Made by a program: the position numbers and the translations under genes
Notes under the pieces: generated by a model
The model's input: the letters and a program-made list of their open reading frames with translations, nothing else
What the model was told of the DNA's origin: nothing
The model's database searches: none
Assembly (NCBI GenBank): GCA_000171835.1
Contig: ABHC01000008.1
Coordinates: 124,001-188,000, forward strand
DNA from: an alpha proteobacterium BAL199
Lineage (GTDB): Bacteria > Pseudomonadota > Alphaproteobacteria > Thalassobaculales > Thalassobaculaceae
Length of the DNA stretch: 64,000 nucleotides
Reading direction: 5' to 3'
Shown here: in pieces, positions 49,909 through 59,175 of the stretch
Position numbering within the stretch: the stretch's first letter is position 1
How the letters are laid out: each line of letters opens with the position of its first letter

Positions 49909-50627
49909 AGCGTCAAGTCCTCGAGGTGGTTCGCCAGGGAATCGGCCCGCGTGCCCACCGCATCCTTGAGCAACGCCCGGCCGTCCTCATCCAGACCGAC
50001 AAAGACGGCGTCGCCGACCATCATTCCCGGTTCCGCCCGGGCTCGCCAGGCATCATGGATCGGACGGAATCCGTCTTCCTCCCACCGGCGCAGCCAGGTC
50101 AGGAAATGCCGGGACATCGACTCCAGCAAACGCGACACCGCGATCGGGCCGCTACCTTCTTCATACAGCGTCGTCTCACCAGGACGGTCGCCTGGTTCCG
50201 CCGATCCATCGTCTTCCAGGCGAAGGTCGAGGCCAACGACCAGCCAATCCGGTTCGAGCGCCGCATCGCGGTGCGACGCCGCCAACCGAACCCTCCCGGC
50301 GGCGGCCCCGTTGACCAGGATCGTGGTCGGCCAGCGGTACTCGACCGCTACCTCCGGCGGCGCCAGCGCCCCGATTGAATCGCCAATCGCGACCATCAAG
50401 GTGTGCGCCATCTGCACCGCACGGTCGAGCGGCACCTCCGGCGCCAGCGCAATCGCGAAACGCAGCCGGTCGCCGGGTTCGGCGTAGGCCACAAGCCCCG
50501 GATCACCACCGTCGACCATCGAACGGGCCGCGGTCACCGTTGGATCGTCACCCTGCCCGACCTCCTGCCCGGACAGCAGCGGCGGAAACACCGGCGGCCA
50601 TCCTGCCTCCACCCATTCGTCGGTCAT
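49905..50627 (-). CDS. Biotin/lipoate-ligase-like protein with C-terminal DUF4444
   Basis: A 240-residue protein of the biotin protein ligase fold: DRLRFAIALAPEVPLDRAVQ, AIGDSIGALAPPEVAVEYRW and the segment RWPTTILVNGAAAGRVRLA, which aligns with the KWPND...GI motif of BirA. The lysine that holds the acyl-adenylate is Arg here, and the GRGR-x-G adenylation loop is not evident, so normal ligase activity is doubtful. The C-terminal ~50 residues (EPGMMVGDAVFVGLDEDGR) resemble DUF4444, a beta-barrel appendage. It is coupled to Mrp and DUF6505, so it may carry or modify something in dehydrogenase assembly. Confidence 0.72.
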   Translation of the reverse strand: MTDEWVEAGWPPVFPPLLSGQEVGQGDDPTVTAARSMVDGGDPGLVAYAEPGDRLRFAIALAPEVPLDRAVQMAHTLMVAIGDSIGALAPPEVAVEYRWPTTILVNGAAAGRVRLAASHRDAALEPDWLVVGLDLRLEDDGSAEPGDRPGETTLYEEGSGPIAVSRLLESMSRHFLTWLRRWEEDGFRPIHDAWRARAEPGMMVGDAVFVGLDEDGRALLKDAVGTRADSLANHLEDLTL

Positions 50628-51709
50628 GCTGCCGCTTCCTCAACCGCCCGGATCACGGCGCGCGCGGCGTCGCGGAACGCCTGCGCATGGATGCTGTTCG
50701 GACGGGCGATCACGATCGGCGTACCGGAGTCGCCGCTCTCCCGGACCGCGACGTCCAGCGGGATTGCCCCAAGCAGCGGCACGCCGTGGCGCTGCGCCTC
50801 CTTGCCGGCACCGCCATGACCGAAGATGTGGTCGACCCGTCCGCAATCCGGGCACTGGTAGAAGCTCATGTTCTCGATCACGCCGAGGATCGGCACCTGG
50901 GCCCGCTGCAGCATGGCGATCGCCTTGCGGGCGTCGAGCAGTGCCACGTCCTGAGGCGTGCACACCACGACCACGCCATCCACCGAGGTCTGCTGAATCA
51001 TGGTGATCGGCACGTCCCCGGTGCCCGGCGGCAGGTCGATCACCAGATAGTCGAGCTTGCCCCAGGCCACCTTGGTCAACATCTGGGTCAGCGCCGACTG
51101 CACCATCGGGCCGCGCCAGGCAATCGGCGTGTCCTCGGCTGCCAGCAGGCCCATTGAGATCAGCTTGACGTTGTAGTTCTCCAGTGGCGCCACGGTGTCT
51201 TGGGATAGCGGCTTCGGGCGACCGGTCACCCCGAGCATGCGGGGTTGCGACGGGCCGTACACATCGGCATCGAGCAGGCCGACCGACCGGCCCTCCAACG
51301 CCAGCGACACCGCCAGATTGGCCGCGGTGGTGGACTTCCCGACCCCGCCCTTGCCGCTGGCCACCGCAATCACATAGTGGAACTCGGCAAGCGGTTCGGA
51401 CGAAACCGCAACCGGTGGCTCCATCATCGGGTTGCTGCTCCGCCGCGCGGCTCCAGCGGCGGAGTGTGCCGTCAGCAGACCGGTGGCGCTGGTCACCCCC
51501 GGCAACGCCTGAACCACCGCTTCCGCCCGCCGGCACAGCGGTTCCAGCGCCGCGCCGCGATGCGCATCGACCAGCAGGGTGAACCCGACATTGCTGCCGC
51601 GGATCGTCACGCTCTCGACCATGCCGGCACTGACGAGATCGACGCCACGCGACGGATCAACGACGGTCCGCAACGCCGTCAGAACGGCGTCCTCGGTGAT
51701 CTCAGCCAT
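50624..51709 (-). CDS. mrp: Mrp/ApbC-type P-loop ATPase, iron-sulphur carrier
   Basis: A 361-residue protein. An N-terminal MIP18-like domain (about 1-80; ALRTVVDPSRGVDLVSAGMV) is followed by the Mrp ATPase: deviant Walker A VASGKGGVGKSTTAANLA, LDADVYGPSQPRML, DLPPGTGDVPIT and the Cys pair YQCPDCGRVDHIFG that holds a bridging [4Fe-4S] cluster. Mrp proteins deliver Fe-S clusters to client enzymes. Inside this island it probably serves the many clusters of formate dehydrogenase and the 676-residue protein, though it may be the cell's only copy. It overlaps the next genes on both sides. Confidence 0.9.
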   Translation of the reverse strand: MAEITEDAVLTALRTVVDPSRGVDLVSAGMVESVTIRGSNVGFTLLVDAHRGAALEPLCRRAEAVVQALPGVTSATGLLTAHSAAGAARRSSNPMMEPPVAVSSEPLAEFHYVIAVASGKGGVGKSTTAANLAVSLALEGRSVGLLDADVYGPSQPRMLGVTGRPKPLSQDTVAPLENYNVKLISMGLLAAEDTPIAWRGPMVQSALTQMLTKVAWGKLDYLVIDLPPGTGDVPITMIQQTSVDGVVVVCTPQDVALLDARKAIAMLQRAQVPILGVIENMSFYQCPDCGRVDHIFGHGGAGKEAQRHGVPLLGAIPLDVAVRESGDSGTPIVIARPNSIHAQAFRDAARAVIRAVEEAAA

Positions 51710-51911
51710 GCGGGCTGGGCAGGACGATCTCAGCTTCGACGACATGCTGGAGATCGGTGCCCTCAAGAGTGATGACGGCGCGCGCCTTGCGGGTAGCCGG
51801 CGCACCGCCGGTGTTCGACGCCCGCGCTGCCCGCTCCAACTCCTGATGACCGGTCACACCGACCTGTTTCAGGAACTTGCGCACCGATCCTTCGAATGCG
51901 TCATCGCTCAT
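51702..51911 (-). CDS. DUF6494-like small protein, first gene of the accessory operon
   Basis: A 69-residue protein: SDDAFEGSVRKFLKQVGVTG, HQELERAARAS and RKARAVITLEGTDLQHVVEA, as in DUF6494. GGGAGG precedes the ATG at 51911. The frame continues upstream through the promoter but that part is not coding. It overlaps the Mrp gene by eight bases and begins the six-gene run down to 48124. Function unknown. Confidence 0.75.
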   Translation of the reverse strand: MSDDAFEGSVRKFLKQVGVTGHQELERAARASNTGGAPATRKARAVITLEGTDLQHVVEAEIVLPSPHG

Positions 51912-51971
51912 CGTGTCATCCTCCCCAATCGTGTTTTGCGCACTGTAGGGGCCGTACCCGGGACCCGCAAT

Positions 51972-51989
51972 CGATGCAACCGTGCATCG
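51972..51989. promoter_or_regulatory. Palindrome between the accessory operon and tupBCA
   Basis: CGATGCA-ACCG-TGCATCG: perfect 7-base arms, 4-base spacer, 61 bases before the DUF6494-like gene and 110 before tupB. It is a candidate operator shared by metal transport and dehydrogenase maturation. Confidence 0.45.
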
Positions 51990-52098
51990 TCGATGTACGA
52001 AATTAGGCATTTTCCTGTCTTTAATACCGGTCAATCATCCGATCTGTACAGAGTGCATTCAATGCCTAGAATCCTGCACCACGGAAGGAAACAGGACA

Positions 52099-52806
52099 GT
52101 GCAGGACTTCGGCTCAGCCTTCGGGGAAGCGTTTCGCTTGGTGGTGGTGTTGGATCCGGCCCTGGTCGAGATCGTCGCCCTGTCCCTGCGTGTCAGCCTG
52201 ACGGCAGTCTTGGCCGCTGGACTGGTCGGCTTGCCGATCGGTGCTGCCCTGGCGGTTGTCCGCTTTCCCGGCCGCAGCGTGGCCCTGGTCGGGCTCAACG
52301 CGCTGATGGGGCTGCCGCCGGTCGTGGTTGGTTTGCTGGTGTACCTCGCCCTGTCGCGGGCCGGACCGCTCGGGCCGCTCGGACTGCTGTACACCCCGAC
52401 TGCAATGATCATTGCCCAGATGATCCTGGTGATTCCGATCATCGCCGCGGTCAGCCGACAGACCATCGAGGACATGAAAGACGAGTACGACGAGCAGCTG
52501 CGTGCGCTCGGCGTCGGTCCGTTCGGGATGGTCGCTACGCTGCTTTGGGATGCCCGATTCAGCTTGCTGACCGCCATGCTCGCCGGGTTCGGTCGGGCTG
52601 TTGCCGAGGTCGGGGCGGTCATCATCGTCGGCGGAAACATCAACCACGTGACCCGGGTAATGACGACGGCCATCGCCCTGGAAACCTCCAAAGGCGACCT
52701 GGCGCTGGCGCTTGGCCTGGGCCTGATCCTCCTGGTTCTGGCGATCACCGTGAACGCTGCGGTCATGGCCCTGCGCCGGACGGCAGGACATGCGTCCTTC
52801 GCTTGA
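52099..52806 (+). CDS. tupB: Tungstate ABC transporter permease (TupB)
   Basis: A 235-residue permease with five to six helices and the TupB/ModB-like loop (EYDEQLRALGVGPFGMVATLL; GRAVAEVGAVIIVGGNINHV). The start is a GTG at 52099 with AAGGAA upstream; no ATG fits the first helix. It overlaps tupC by 17 bases. Together with tupC and tupA it forms a tungstate uptake system; the order B-C-A differs from the more common A-B-C. Confidence 0.88.
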   Translation: MQDFGSAFGEAFRLVVVLDPALVEIVALSLRVSLTAVLAAGLVGLPIGAALAVVRFPGRSVALVGLNALMGLPPVVVGLLVYLALSRAGPLGPLGLLYTPTAMIIAQMILVIPIIAAVSRQTIEDMKDEYDEQLRALGVGPFGMVATLLWDARFSLLTAMLAGFGRAVAEVGAVIIVGGNINHVTRVMTTAIALETSKGDLALALGLGLILLVLAITVNAAVMALRRTAGHASFA

Positions 52807-53560
52807 TTTCGCCACCGGCGGCGGTGTCGGCGACCAGCCGGTGGATCGCGTGCTGCCGATCCGCGGATCCGGGGTCTCGATCCGCCGCGCCGGTCGCACC
52901 CTGCTCGATCGCGTCGATCTGACCATCGAGCCCGGGCCGCTGACGGTGATTATGGGCCCGAACGGCGCCGGCAAGAGCCTGTTGCTGCGGGTCCTGGCGG
53001 CCCTGATCGAGCCGGACGACGGTGCCGTGTCCTGGGCCGGCACCGCGCCCAGTCGACGCCGGGCGCCCCGGCTCGGCTTCGTGTTCCAGAAGCCGGTGAT
53101 GCTGCGCCGATCGGCCATCGACAACGTGCGCTACGCCTTGAAGGTCGCTGGAGTGCCGCGTATCGAGCGCGATAGCCGCGCGCTGGACGCGCTCGCAGGA
53201 GCCGGACTCGACCGGCTGGCCGGATCGCCGGCCCGGGTGCTGTCGGGCGGCGAGCAACAGCGGCTGGCAATTGCCCGTGCGCTTGCCACCCGGCCCGAGA
53301 TCCTGTTGCTCGACGAACCGACCGCCAATCTCGATCCGACCGCAACGCTGGCGATCGAAGATCAGGTCCGGCGCGCGCACCAGGCCGGGACCACTGTGGC
53401 GTTCGTCACCCACGACCTCGGCCAGGCCCGGCGCCTTGCCGATCAGATTGTGTTCCTGCACCAGGGCCGGATCGCGGAACACGCGCCGGCCGCCCAATTC
53501 TTTGCACAGCCGTCCAGCGAGGCGGCCGCCGCATTCATCGAAGGGAGACTGATGCCATGA
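52790..53560 (+). CDS. tupC: Tungstate ABC transporter ATP-binding protein (TupC)
   Basis: A 256-residue ATPase: Walker A MGPNGAGKSLLLRVLAAL (about 55-72), Q-loop FVFQKPVMLRRSAIDNVRYA, signature LSGGEQQRLAIARALATRP, Walker B ILLLDEPTANLDPTAT. No ModC-like TOBE domain is present, as expected for TupC. Four bases overlap with tupA. Confidence 0.9.
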   Translation: MRPSLDFATGGGVGDQPVDRVLPIRGSGVSIRRAGRTLLDRVDLTIEPGPLTVIMGPNGAGKSLLLRVLAALIEPDDGAVSWAGTAPSRRRAPRLGFVFQKPVMLRRSAIDNVRYALKVAGVPRIERDSRALDALAGAGLDRLAGSPARVLSGGEQQRLAIARALATRPEILLLDEPTANLDPTATLAIEDQVRRAHQAGTTVAFVTHDLGQARRLADQIVFLHQGRIAEHAPAAQFFAQPSSEAAAAFIEGRLMP

Positions 53561-54378
53561 AACGTCTTGGCCTGACGCTGATGTCCGCTGCGCTGCTGGC
53601 TCTGCCGCTGCAGGAATCCACTGCGGCCGAGCGCTTCATCACCGTGCAATCGACGACATCGACCCAGAACTCCGGCCTGTTCGAGTCGATCCTGCCGCAA
53701 TTCACCACGCAGAGCGGGATCGAGGTACGGGTGGTCGCGGTCGGCACCGGCCAGGCCATCAAGAACGCTGCCAACGGCGACGGCGACGTGTTGTTCGTGC
53801 ACGCCAAACCGGCCGAGGAGAAGTTCGTAGCCGACGGCTGGGGCGTGAAGCGCTCCGACGTCATGTACAACGACTTCGTCTTCGTCGGCCCGCCCGCCGA
53901 TCCGGCGAAGATCAACGGCGGCAACGACGCGACCAAGGCGCTGACGGCGATTGCCGATGCTAAGGCGCCGTTCGCATCGCGCGGTGACGACAGCGGCACC
54001 CACAAGAAGGAGAAGTCGCTGTGGAAGGCCGCCGGCATCGACCCGAGCAAGGCCAGCGGCGACTGGTACCGCGAAACCGGCTCCGGCATGGGTGCGACCC
54101 TCAACGCCGCCGTCGGCATGGGCACCTACGCGATGACCGACCGGGCCACCTGGATCTCGTTCAAGAACAAGGGCGACTACGCAATCGCGGTCGAAGGCGA
54201 CCCAATCCTGTTCAACCAGTACGGCGTCATTCTGGTGAACCCGGCCCAGCACGCGCATGTGAAGGCGAAGGACGGTCAGGCATTCATAGACTGGCTGTTG
54301 TCGGTCAACGGCCAGTCAGCGATTGCGGCCTACAAGATCGATGGACAGCAACTCTTCTATCCGAATGCCGTGAAATGA
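53557..54378 (+). CDS. tupA: Tungstate-binding periplasmic protein (TupA)
   Basis: A 273-residue binding protein with a signal peptide (to about residue 24) and the TupA anion site VQSTTSTQNSGLFESILPQF. Further family segments are DVLFVHAKPAEEKFVADG, SRGDDSGTHKKEKSLWKAAG and GMGTYAMTDRATWISFKNKG. The TTTS-type motif separates TupA from ModA. It gives high-affinity tungstate uptake, matching the formate dehydrogenase encoded beside it. WtpA-like molybdate/tungstate binding is less likely. Confidence 0.9.
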   Translation: MKRLGLTLMSAALLALPLQESTAAERFITVQSTTSTQNSGLFESILPQFTTQSGIEVRVVAVGTGQAIKNAANGDGDVLFVHAKPAEEKFVADGWGVKRSDVMYNDFVFVGPPADPAKINGGNDATKALTAIADAKAPFASRGDDSGTHKKEKSLWKAAGIDPSKASGDWYRETGSGMGATLNAAVGMGTYAMTDRATWISFKNKGDYAIAVEGDPILFNQYGVILVNPAQHAHVKAKDGQAFIDWLLSVNGQSAIAAYKIDGQQLFYPNAVK

Positions 54379-54481
54379 GCCGGACGTTCTGTCCAGTGGT
54401 TGACGTTAATTCCGGGCAACTTGGCAGCGTGCGCACCAGGACCTAATGTCCGATAAGGACACTCGAGGAAGGATTTGAGAC

Positions 54482-55225
54482 ATGGCCGACGCCACCCGCG
54501 TTGCCTTCGTCACTGGCGCCGGGCGAAACATCGGCCGGGCCATCGCGCTTGCCCTGGCCCGGCAAGGTTGCGACGTCGTAGTCAACGGCCGCTCCGACCG
54601 CAAGGTCTGCGACGATGTTGCGGCTGAGGTGATAGCCCTCGGTCGTCGCGCCTTGGTGTTGATGGGAGATGTCGGCCGACCCGACGCTGTTGCAGGCATG
54701 GCCAAGGAGGCGCTGGCGACCTTTGGACGGATCCAGATCGTCGTCAACAACGCCGCGATCCGGCCGCAGAAGCCGTTTCTGGAAATGACCGACGACGACT
54801 GGCACCGGGTGCTGGACACCGACCTGAACAGCGCGTTCTACACTGCCCGCGCCTTCGGAGCCGGCATGGTCGAGGCCGGATGGGGCCGGATCGTGAACCT
54901 GACTGGCATGAACGCGATGCACGGCTACAGTGGCCGGGCGCCGGTCTCGGTCGCCAAGCATGGGCTGTGGGGGCTGACCAAGTCGCTCGCCAAGGAACTG
55001 GGGCCGAACGGCGTGACGACCAATGCCATTTCGCCCGGGCCGATCGACACCGAGCACGCTGATGCCGCGATGACCGCCCACATCCGCGAGCAGAAGAGCC
55101 GGATCCCGGTCGGCCGGCTCGGCACGCCCGACGACATTGCGGCACTGACCGCGTTCCTATGCTCCAATGCTGGCGGCTTCATCAACGGACAGATGATCGC
55201 GTCCAACGGCGGAGCCCAGACATGA
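54482..55225 (+). CDS. SDR-fold protein lacking the catalytic Ser and Tyr
   Basis: A 247-residue protein with intact NAD(P)-binding features (FVTGAGRNIGRAIALALARQ; NNAAIRPQKPFLEM) and C-terminal SDR pattern (NGVTTNAISPGPIDTEHAD). In the catalytic region it reads VNLTGMNAMHGYSGRAPVSV then AKHG: compared with the usual S...YxxxK, Ser is Gly and Tyr is Val, only Lys remains. Normal dehydrogenase chemistry is therefore unlikely; it may bind nucleotide, or catalyse another reaction. GAGGAAGGA precedes the ATG. It stands alone between tupA and a PAS gene. Confidence 0.8.
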   Translation: MADATRVAFVTGAGRNIGRAIALALARQGCDVVVNGRSDRKVCDDVAAEVIALGRRALVLMGDVGRPDAVAGMAKEALATFGRIQIVVNNAAIRPQKPFLEMTDDDWHRVLDTDLNSAFYTARAFGAGMVEAGWGRIVNLTGMNAMHGYSGRAPVSVAKHGLWGLTKSLAKELGPNGVTTNAISPGPIDTEHADAAMTAHIREQKSRIPVGRLGTPDDIAALTAFLCSNAGGFINGQMIASNGGAQT

Positions 55226-55250
55226 CCGCCGACCACCACGGCTTTCCCGC

Positions 55251-55715
55251 ATGACGCTGACACCCCGCGCGAGCCTGAGCATCGCCAGTACCCTGTTGCG
55301 GGACCTCTGTGCGTACTGGGATCAGTGTCGCGCCGGCCGCGCGATGCCGTCACGCGCGGATCTCGACCCGGTCGATATCCCTCGCCTTCTGCCGACTCTG
55401 ATTCTGTTCGATGTCGAACCGGACACTGAACGGTTGAAGGCTCGGTTGGTCGGTACCAGGATCGTCGAGATGTACGGCACCGACTACACCGGCCAATACC
55501 TGGACGAGATCGACTTCGGAGACCGCCGCAAAGCGATCCTCCACGACTACATGACCTGCTACCGCACGAAGAGCATGTACGTGTCGGAGCACACCTTCTG
55601 GACCATGCGTGACATCAGCTATCGGGTTGAGCGGCTGATCCTGCCGCTGTCCGACGACGGCGAGACCGTGACCATGCTGCTGTCCGGGCTGGACTTCGAC
55701 GCCGTTGCCTCGTAG
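55251..55715 (+). CDS. PAS_5-type PAS-domain protein
   Basis: A 154-residue protein: LLRDLCAYWDQCRAGRAMPS, DLDPVDIPRLLPTLILFDVE, KARLVGTRIVEMYGTDYTGQ and RVERLILPLSDDGETVTMLL. This is the PAS_5 (PF07310) pattern common in alphaproteobacteria, single domain, no output domain. Ligand and partner unknown. Confidence 0.82.
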   Translation: MTLTPRASLSIASTLLRDLCAYWDQCRAGRAMPSRADLDPVDIPRLLPTLILFDVEPDTERLKARLVGTRIVEMYGTDYTGQYLDEIDFGDRRKAILHDYMTCYRTKSMYVSEHTFWTMRDISYRVERLILPLSDDGETVTMLLSGLDFDAVAS

Positions 55716-55976
55716 CGAGAGTTGGTCGCCGGCGGCGTTGGTGAGCAGGACGGGCCGGCTAGCGCTGGGCGGCTATCTGCGAGCTGTCGCGATTCGCCGC
55801 GAGACAGCAACGATCAGACGGGAACACCTAAGACACAATGCCTGTGCGCAAGATCAAGACCCACACGCACCTAAAAGCGCACGATTCAAGCAAACTCCGG
55901 TCTTGGGATTTCCAACCAAGTCGACCACAGTGTGGCTCCTCATCTCTGACAAACCATATGCAAACCGAAAGCGCCG

Positions 55977-57302
55977 ATGAACCTGGGTCACCCACTCATT
56001 CCGATCTTGAGAGACCCTTCGAAGGTCGCAGGTTATCTAAAGTTGGCCAAAGCAATCGGGGCCGACAACAATGCGGCCGCCTGTACGGTCTTGTACCGAC
56101 GAGCGTTGCTGGTCGAGCCGCTCAATGTTTATGCGAACGAGCAGATATTCGTAATCATGCGGGGGACAAACCTGCTCGCCCTTCGACGCATGGTTCGATG
56201 CCTCATAACCAATCCGGATTCATATTACGGACTTCTGTTCGGCGGCATACACCTTAGGAACAAGAACCGGTTGGCCGAGGCTGAGCGACTTCTGACCCGT
56301 GCCCAGGCAATCAACCCGCGAGCCAGTGAACCCAAGGAGCAGCTCTGGAAGGTCCGCTCAAACTGGGGGTGGGAAGGACGCGGTATGGTCGGGCGATTCA
56401 CGCTGAAGGATGCGCTTGACGACGACGAGCAGTTCTATCGAACCGACACCACTCGGTTTTTTCCACGTCTCCGTGAGGAGTTTGACGATCTGGATACAGT
56501 CCTGCAGCGTGACGTGTTCCACGGATACCTGCCGGAGCGTCCTCTCATCCCCAACGACAAGCCAACCGTGGCTATGGGGTCCTGTTTTGCACAACACATT
56601 AGGCAGTTCCTTATCCGACACGGGAGACTCTCGGAGCATGTCCCGATCCCGGAGGGACTGAACAACACATTCGCGGTCCGTCAATTCGTTGACTGGATCG
56701 AAGGTCGGGACGAACTGGTTTTCTCCTATGAGAAAAGCACCGACGGCCGAATGCAGCGATGGGACGTTGATAAGGACCGAGGGTTGTTCCGTGCTGCGAT
56801 GAAAAGCGCGGGTGCGTTTATCGTCACCATCGGGGTGGCTGAGGTCTGGCGGGATCGTTTGACTGGCGGGGTCTACTGGCGCGGCGTTCCCGAGGACCAG
56901 TACGATCCAGCACGGCACGAGCACGTGCTGAGCACGGTTGAAGAGAACATCGAAAACCTTAAGGCCATCACCGACGGCCTGCGGCGCATCGCCGGCGAAG
57001 TCCCGATTGTCCTAACACTGTCCCCGGTGCCGCTGCTCGCCACCATGCAGAAGGGGACGTCGATCTTCGCGGCAGACACCGTGAGCAAGTCGATTCTGCG
57101 CTTGGCCATTGAAGCGGTGGTAAGAGCGCCTGGTAGTCACGCCCGCTATTGGCCGTCGTTCGAGGCCTTTCGCTCGCTCGGCGCACATCTCGATCAGTCG
57201 ATGTACGACGGCGAAGGCAATCCCCGTCACCCGAACACCGAGATGATTGGACGGATCATCAAGCTATTCGTCGATCACTACTTTGATCCGGCACGCGCCT
57301 GA
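55977..57302 (+). CDS. TPR-like/GSCFA-domain protein
   Basis: A 441-residue protein. The first ~130 residues are helical with TPR-like spacing ([40 protein letters not shown]). The rest is a GSCFA domain: [20 protein letters not shown] (about 200-219), [26 protein letters not shown] and [13 protein letters not shown], ending [25 protein letters not shown] is an SGNH-hydrolase relative (Ser in GSCFA, His near the C-terminus), so esterase or acyltransferase action on a glycan is plausible. The 260 bases before it hold nothing recognisable. Codon use is less GC-biased than most of the window. Confidence 0.82.
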   Translation: MNLGHPLIPILRDPSKVAGYLKLAKAIGADNNAAACTVLYRRALLVEPLNVYANEQIFVIMRGTNLLALRRMVRCLITNPDSYYGLLFGGIHLRNKNRLAEAERLLTRAQAINPRASEPKEQLWKVRSNWGWEGRGMVGRFTLKDALDDDEQFYRTDTTRFFPRLREEFDDLDTVLQRDVFHGYLPERPLIPNDKPTVAMGSCFAQHIRQFLIRHGRLSEHVPIPEGLNNTFAVRQFVDWIEGRDELVFSYEKSTDGRMQRWDVDKDRGLFRAAMKSAGAFIVTIGVAEVWRDRLTGGVYWRGVPEDQYDPARHEHVLSTVEENIENLKAITDGLRRIAGEVPIVLTLSPVPLLATMQKGTSIFAADTVSKSILRLAIEAVVRAPGSHARYWPSFEAFRSLGAHLDQSMYDGEGNPRHPNTEMIGRIIKLFVDHYFDPARA

Positions 57303-57376
57303 CGTGCATCCGCCCGCGGGCGCGTCGATCAATCGTCCCCCTTGCCTCCCCTGACGTGCCATGGCATCCCGGCACG

Positions 57377-59065
57377 ATGGAAACCCGCGAATTCGACTAT
57401 GTGATCGTCGGCGCCGGGTCAGCAGGCTGCGTGCTCGCCGACCGGTTGAGCGCTGACGGGAAGAACAACGTCCTGGTGCTGGAGGCCGGGGGCAGCGACC
57501 GCTCGATCTTCATCCAGATGCCGACGGCCCTGTCGATCCCCATGAACATGAAGCGGTTCAACTGGTTCTTCGAGACCGAGCCGGAGCCTGGGCTGAATGG
57601 TCGCCAGATGCATTGCCCGCGCGGCAAGGTGATCGGGGGGTCCTCCTCGATCAACGGCATGGTCTATGTGCGCGGTCACGCCCGCGACTTCGACGAATGG
57701 GAAGCGTCAGGCGCAACCGGCTGGGGCGGCCGGCATGTGTTGCCGTACTTCAAGCGGGCGGAAACCTGGATCGGCGGCGGAGACGCCTACCGCGGCGGCG
57801 ACGGACCGCTCGCCACCAACAACGGCAACGCCATGCGCAACCCGCTGTACCGCGCCTTCATCGAGGCGGGCGTCCAGGCCGGCTATGGTGCCACCGACGA
57901 CTACAACGCCGAGCGCCAGGAGGGTTTCGGCGCCATGCACATGACCGTCAAGAACGGCGTGCGCTGGTCAACCGCCAACGCCTACCTGAAGCCGGCCCTG
58001 AAGCGACCGAACCTGCACCTGGTTACGCGCGCCCTCACCCATCGCCTGACCAGCGAGGGCCGCCGGACAACCGGTGTCGAGTACTCAGTGGGCGGCGAAA
58101 TCCGGACAGCCAAAGCGCGGCGCGAGGTGATCCTGTCCGCCGGTCCGATCGGCTCGCCTACCATCCTGCAACGCTCCGGCATCGGCCCCGTGGATCTGCT
58201 GCGAAGCAACGGCATCGAAGTGGTCGCCGACCGGCCGGGTGTCGGCGGCAATCTGATGGACCACCTGGAGGTCTATTTCCAGTTCCGCTGCACCCAGCCG
58301 ATCTCGTTGAACGCCGAGTTGTCGCCATGGCGGAAGCTGCTGATCGGGTTGCGCTGGATCCTGTTCAAGGATGGCCTCGGCGCCACCAACCACTTCGAAT
58401 CCTGCGCCTTCGTACGCTCACGCGCCGGGATCGAGTGGCCGGACATCCAGTACCATTTCCTGCCCGGCGCCATGCGCTATGACGGCAACGCGGCGTTCGA
58501 CGGCCACGGCTTCCAGGTCCATGTCGGACCCAACAAGCCGCGCAGCCGGGGCAGCGTCACCATCGGGGGTGCCGCACCCACGGATTCACCGTCGATCCAG
58601 TTCAACTACCTGACACACGACCAGGATGTTGAGGACTGGCGCCGGGTGGTCACGATCACCCGCGAGATCATGGCGCAGTCGGCGATGGCGCCATATCGGG
58701 GCGACGAGATCCAACCGGGCGTCGGTATCACCGCCGACGCCGATGTCGACACCTGGGTACGGGCCAACGTCGAGAGCGCCTACCACCCAAGCGGCACCTG
58801 CCGGATGGGTGCGGTTGACGATCCGCTTGCCGTCGTCGACCCAGACCTGAAGGTGATCGGCGTGGACGGCCTGCGAGTGGTCGACAGTTCGATCTTCCCG
58901 TCCATCACCAACGGCAATCTGAACGCCCCCACCATCATGGTCGGCGAGAAGGCATCGGACATCATTCTTGGCAAGCAGCCCCTGGCACCGGCTAACCTGC
59001 CGGTCTGGATCGCGCCGAACTGGCAGGACCAGCAACGCGAAACGCCCGCGTCATCAGGGAGCTAG
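57377..59065 (+). CDS. GMC oxidoreductase, choline-dehydrogenase-like
   Basis: A 562-residue flavoprotein: FAD-binding [20 protein letters not shown], signature 1 [20 protein letters not shown], signature 2 [19 protein letters not shown], and the active-site region [11 protein letters not shown]...[12 protein letters not shown] with the catalytic His-Asn pair expected in YHPSG and NLNAP. It resembles BetA in [11 protein letters not shown] and the final segment. Choline to betaine aldehyde is a good guess, but alcohol dehydrogenases (AlkJ-like) share these motifs. The ATG at 57377 begins METREFDYV; a GTG lies seven codons earlier. Confidence 0.82.
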   Translation: METREFDYVIVGAGSAGCVLADRLSADGKNNVLVLEAGGSDRSIFIQMPTALSIPMNMKRFNWFFETEPEPGLNGRQMHCPRGKVIGGSSSINGMVYVRGHARDFDEWEASGATGWGGRHVLPYFKRAETWIGGGDAYRGGDGPLATNNGNAMRNPLYRAFIEAGVQAGYGATDDYNAERQEGFGAMHMTVKNGVRWSTANAYLKPALKRPNLHLVTRALTHRLTSEGRRTTGVEYSVGGEIRTAKARREVILSAGPIGSPTILQRSGIGPVDLLRSNGIEVVADRPGVGGNLMDHLEVYFQFRCTQPISLNAELSPWRKLLIGLRWILFKDGLGATNHFESCAFVRSRAGIEWPDIQYHFLPGAMRYDGNAAFDGHGFQVHVGPNKPRSRGSVTIGGAAPTDSPSIQFNYLTHDQDVEDWRRVVTITREIMAQSAMAPYRGDEIQPGVGITADADVDTWVRANVESAYHPSGTCRMGAVDDPLAVVDPDLKVIGVDGLRVVDSSIFPSITNGNLNAPTIMVGEKASDIILGKQPLAPANLPVWIAPNWQDQQRETPASSGS

Positions 59066-59175
59066 AGAGGCCCGTGCAATGTCGCTGCTCTTGCGTCAGC
59101 GCCGATAACCACCAGGCGGCGACACTGGATCGGCACGGCCAGTCACGTCACTCGATGAAACTGGCTGAGTCCTCC

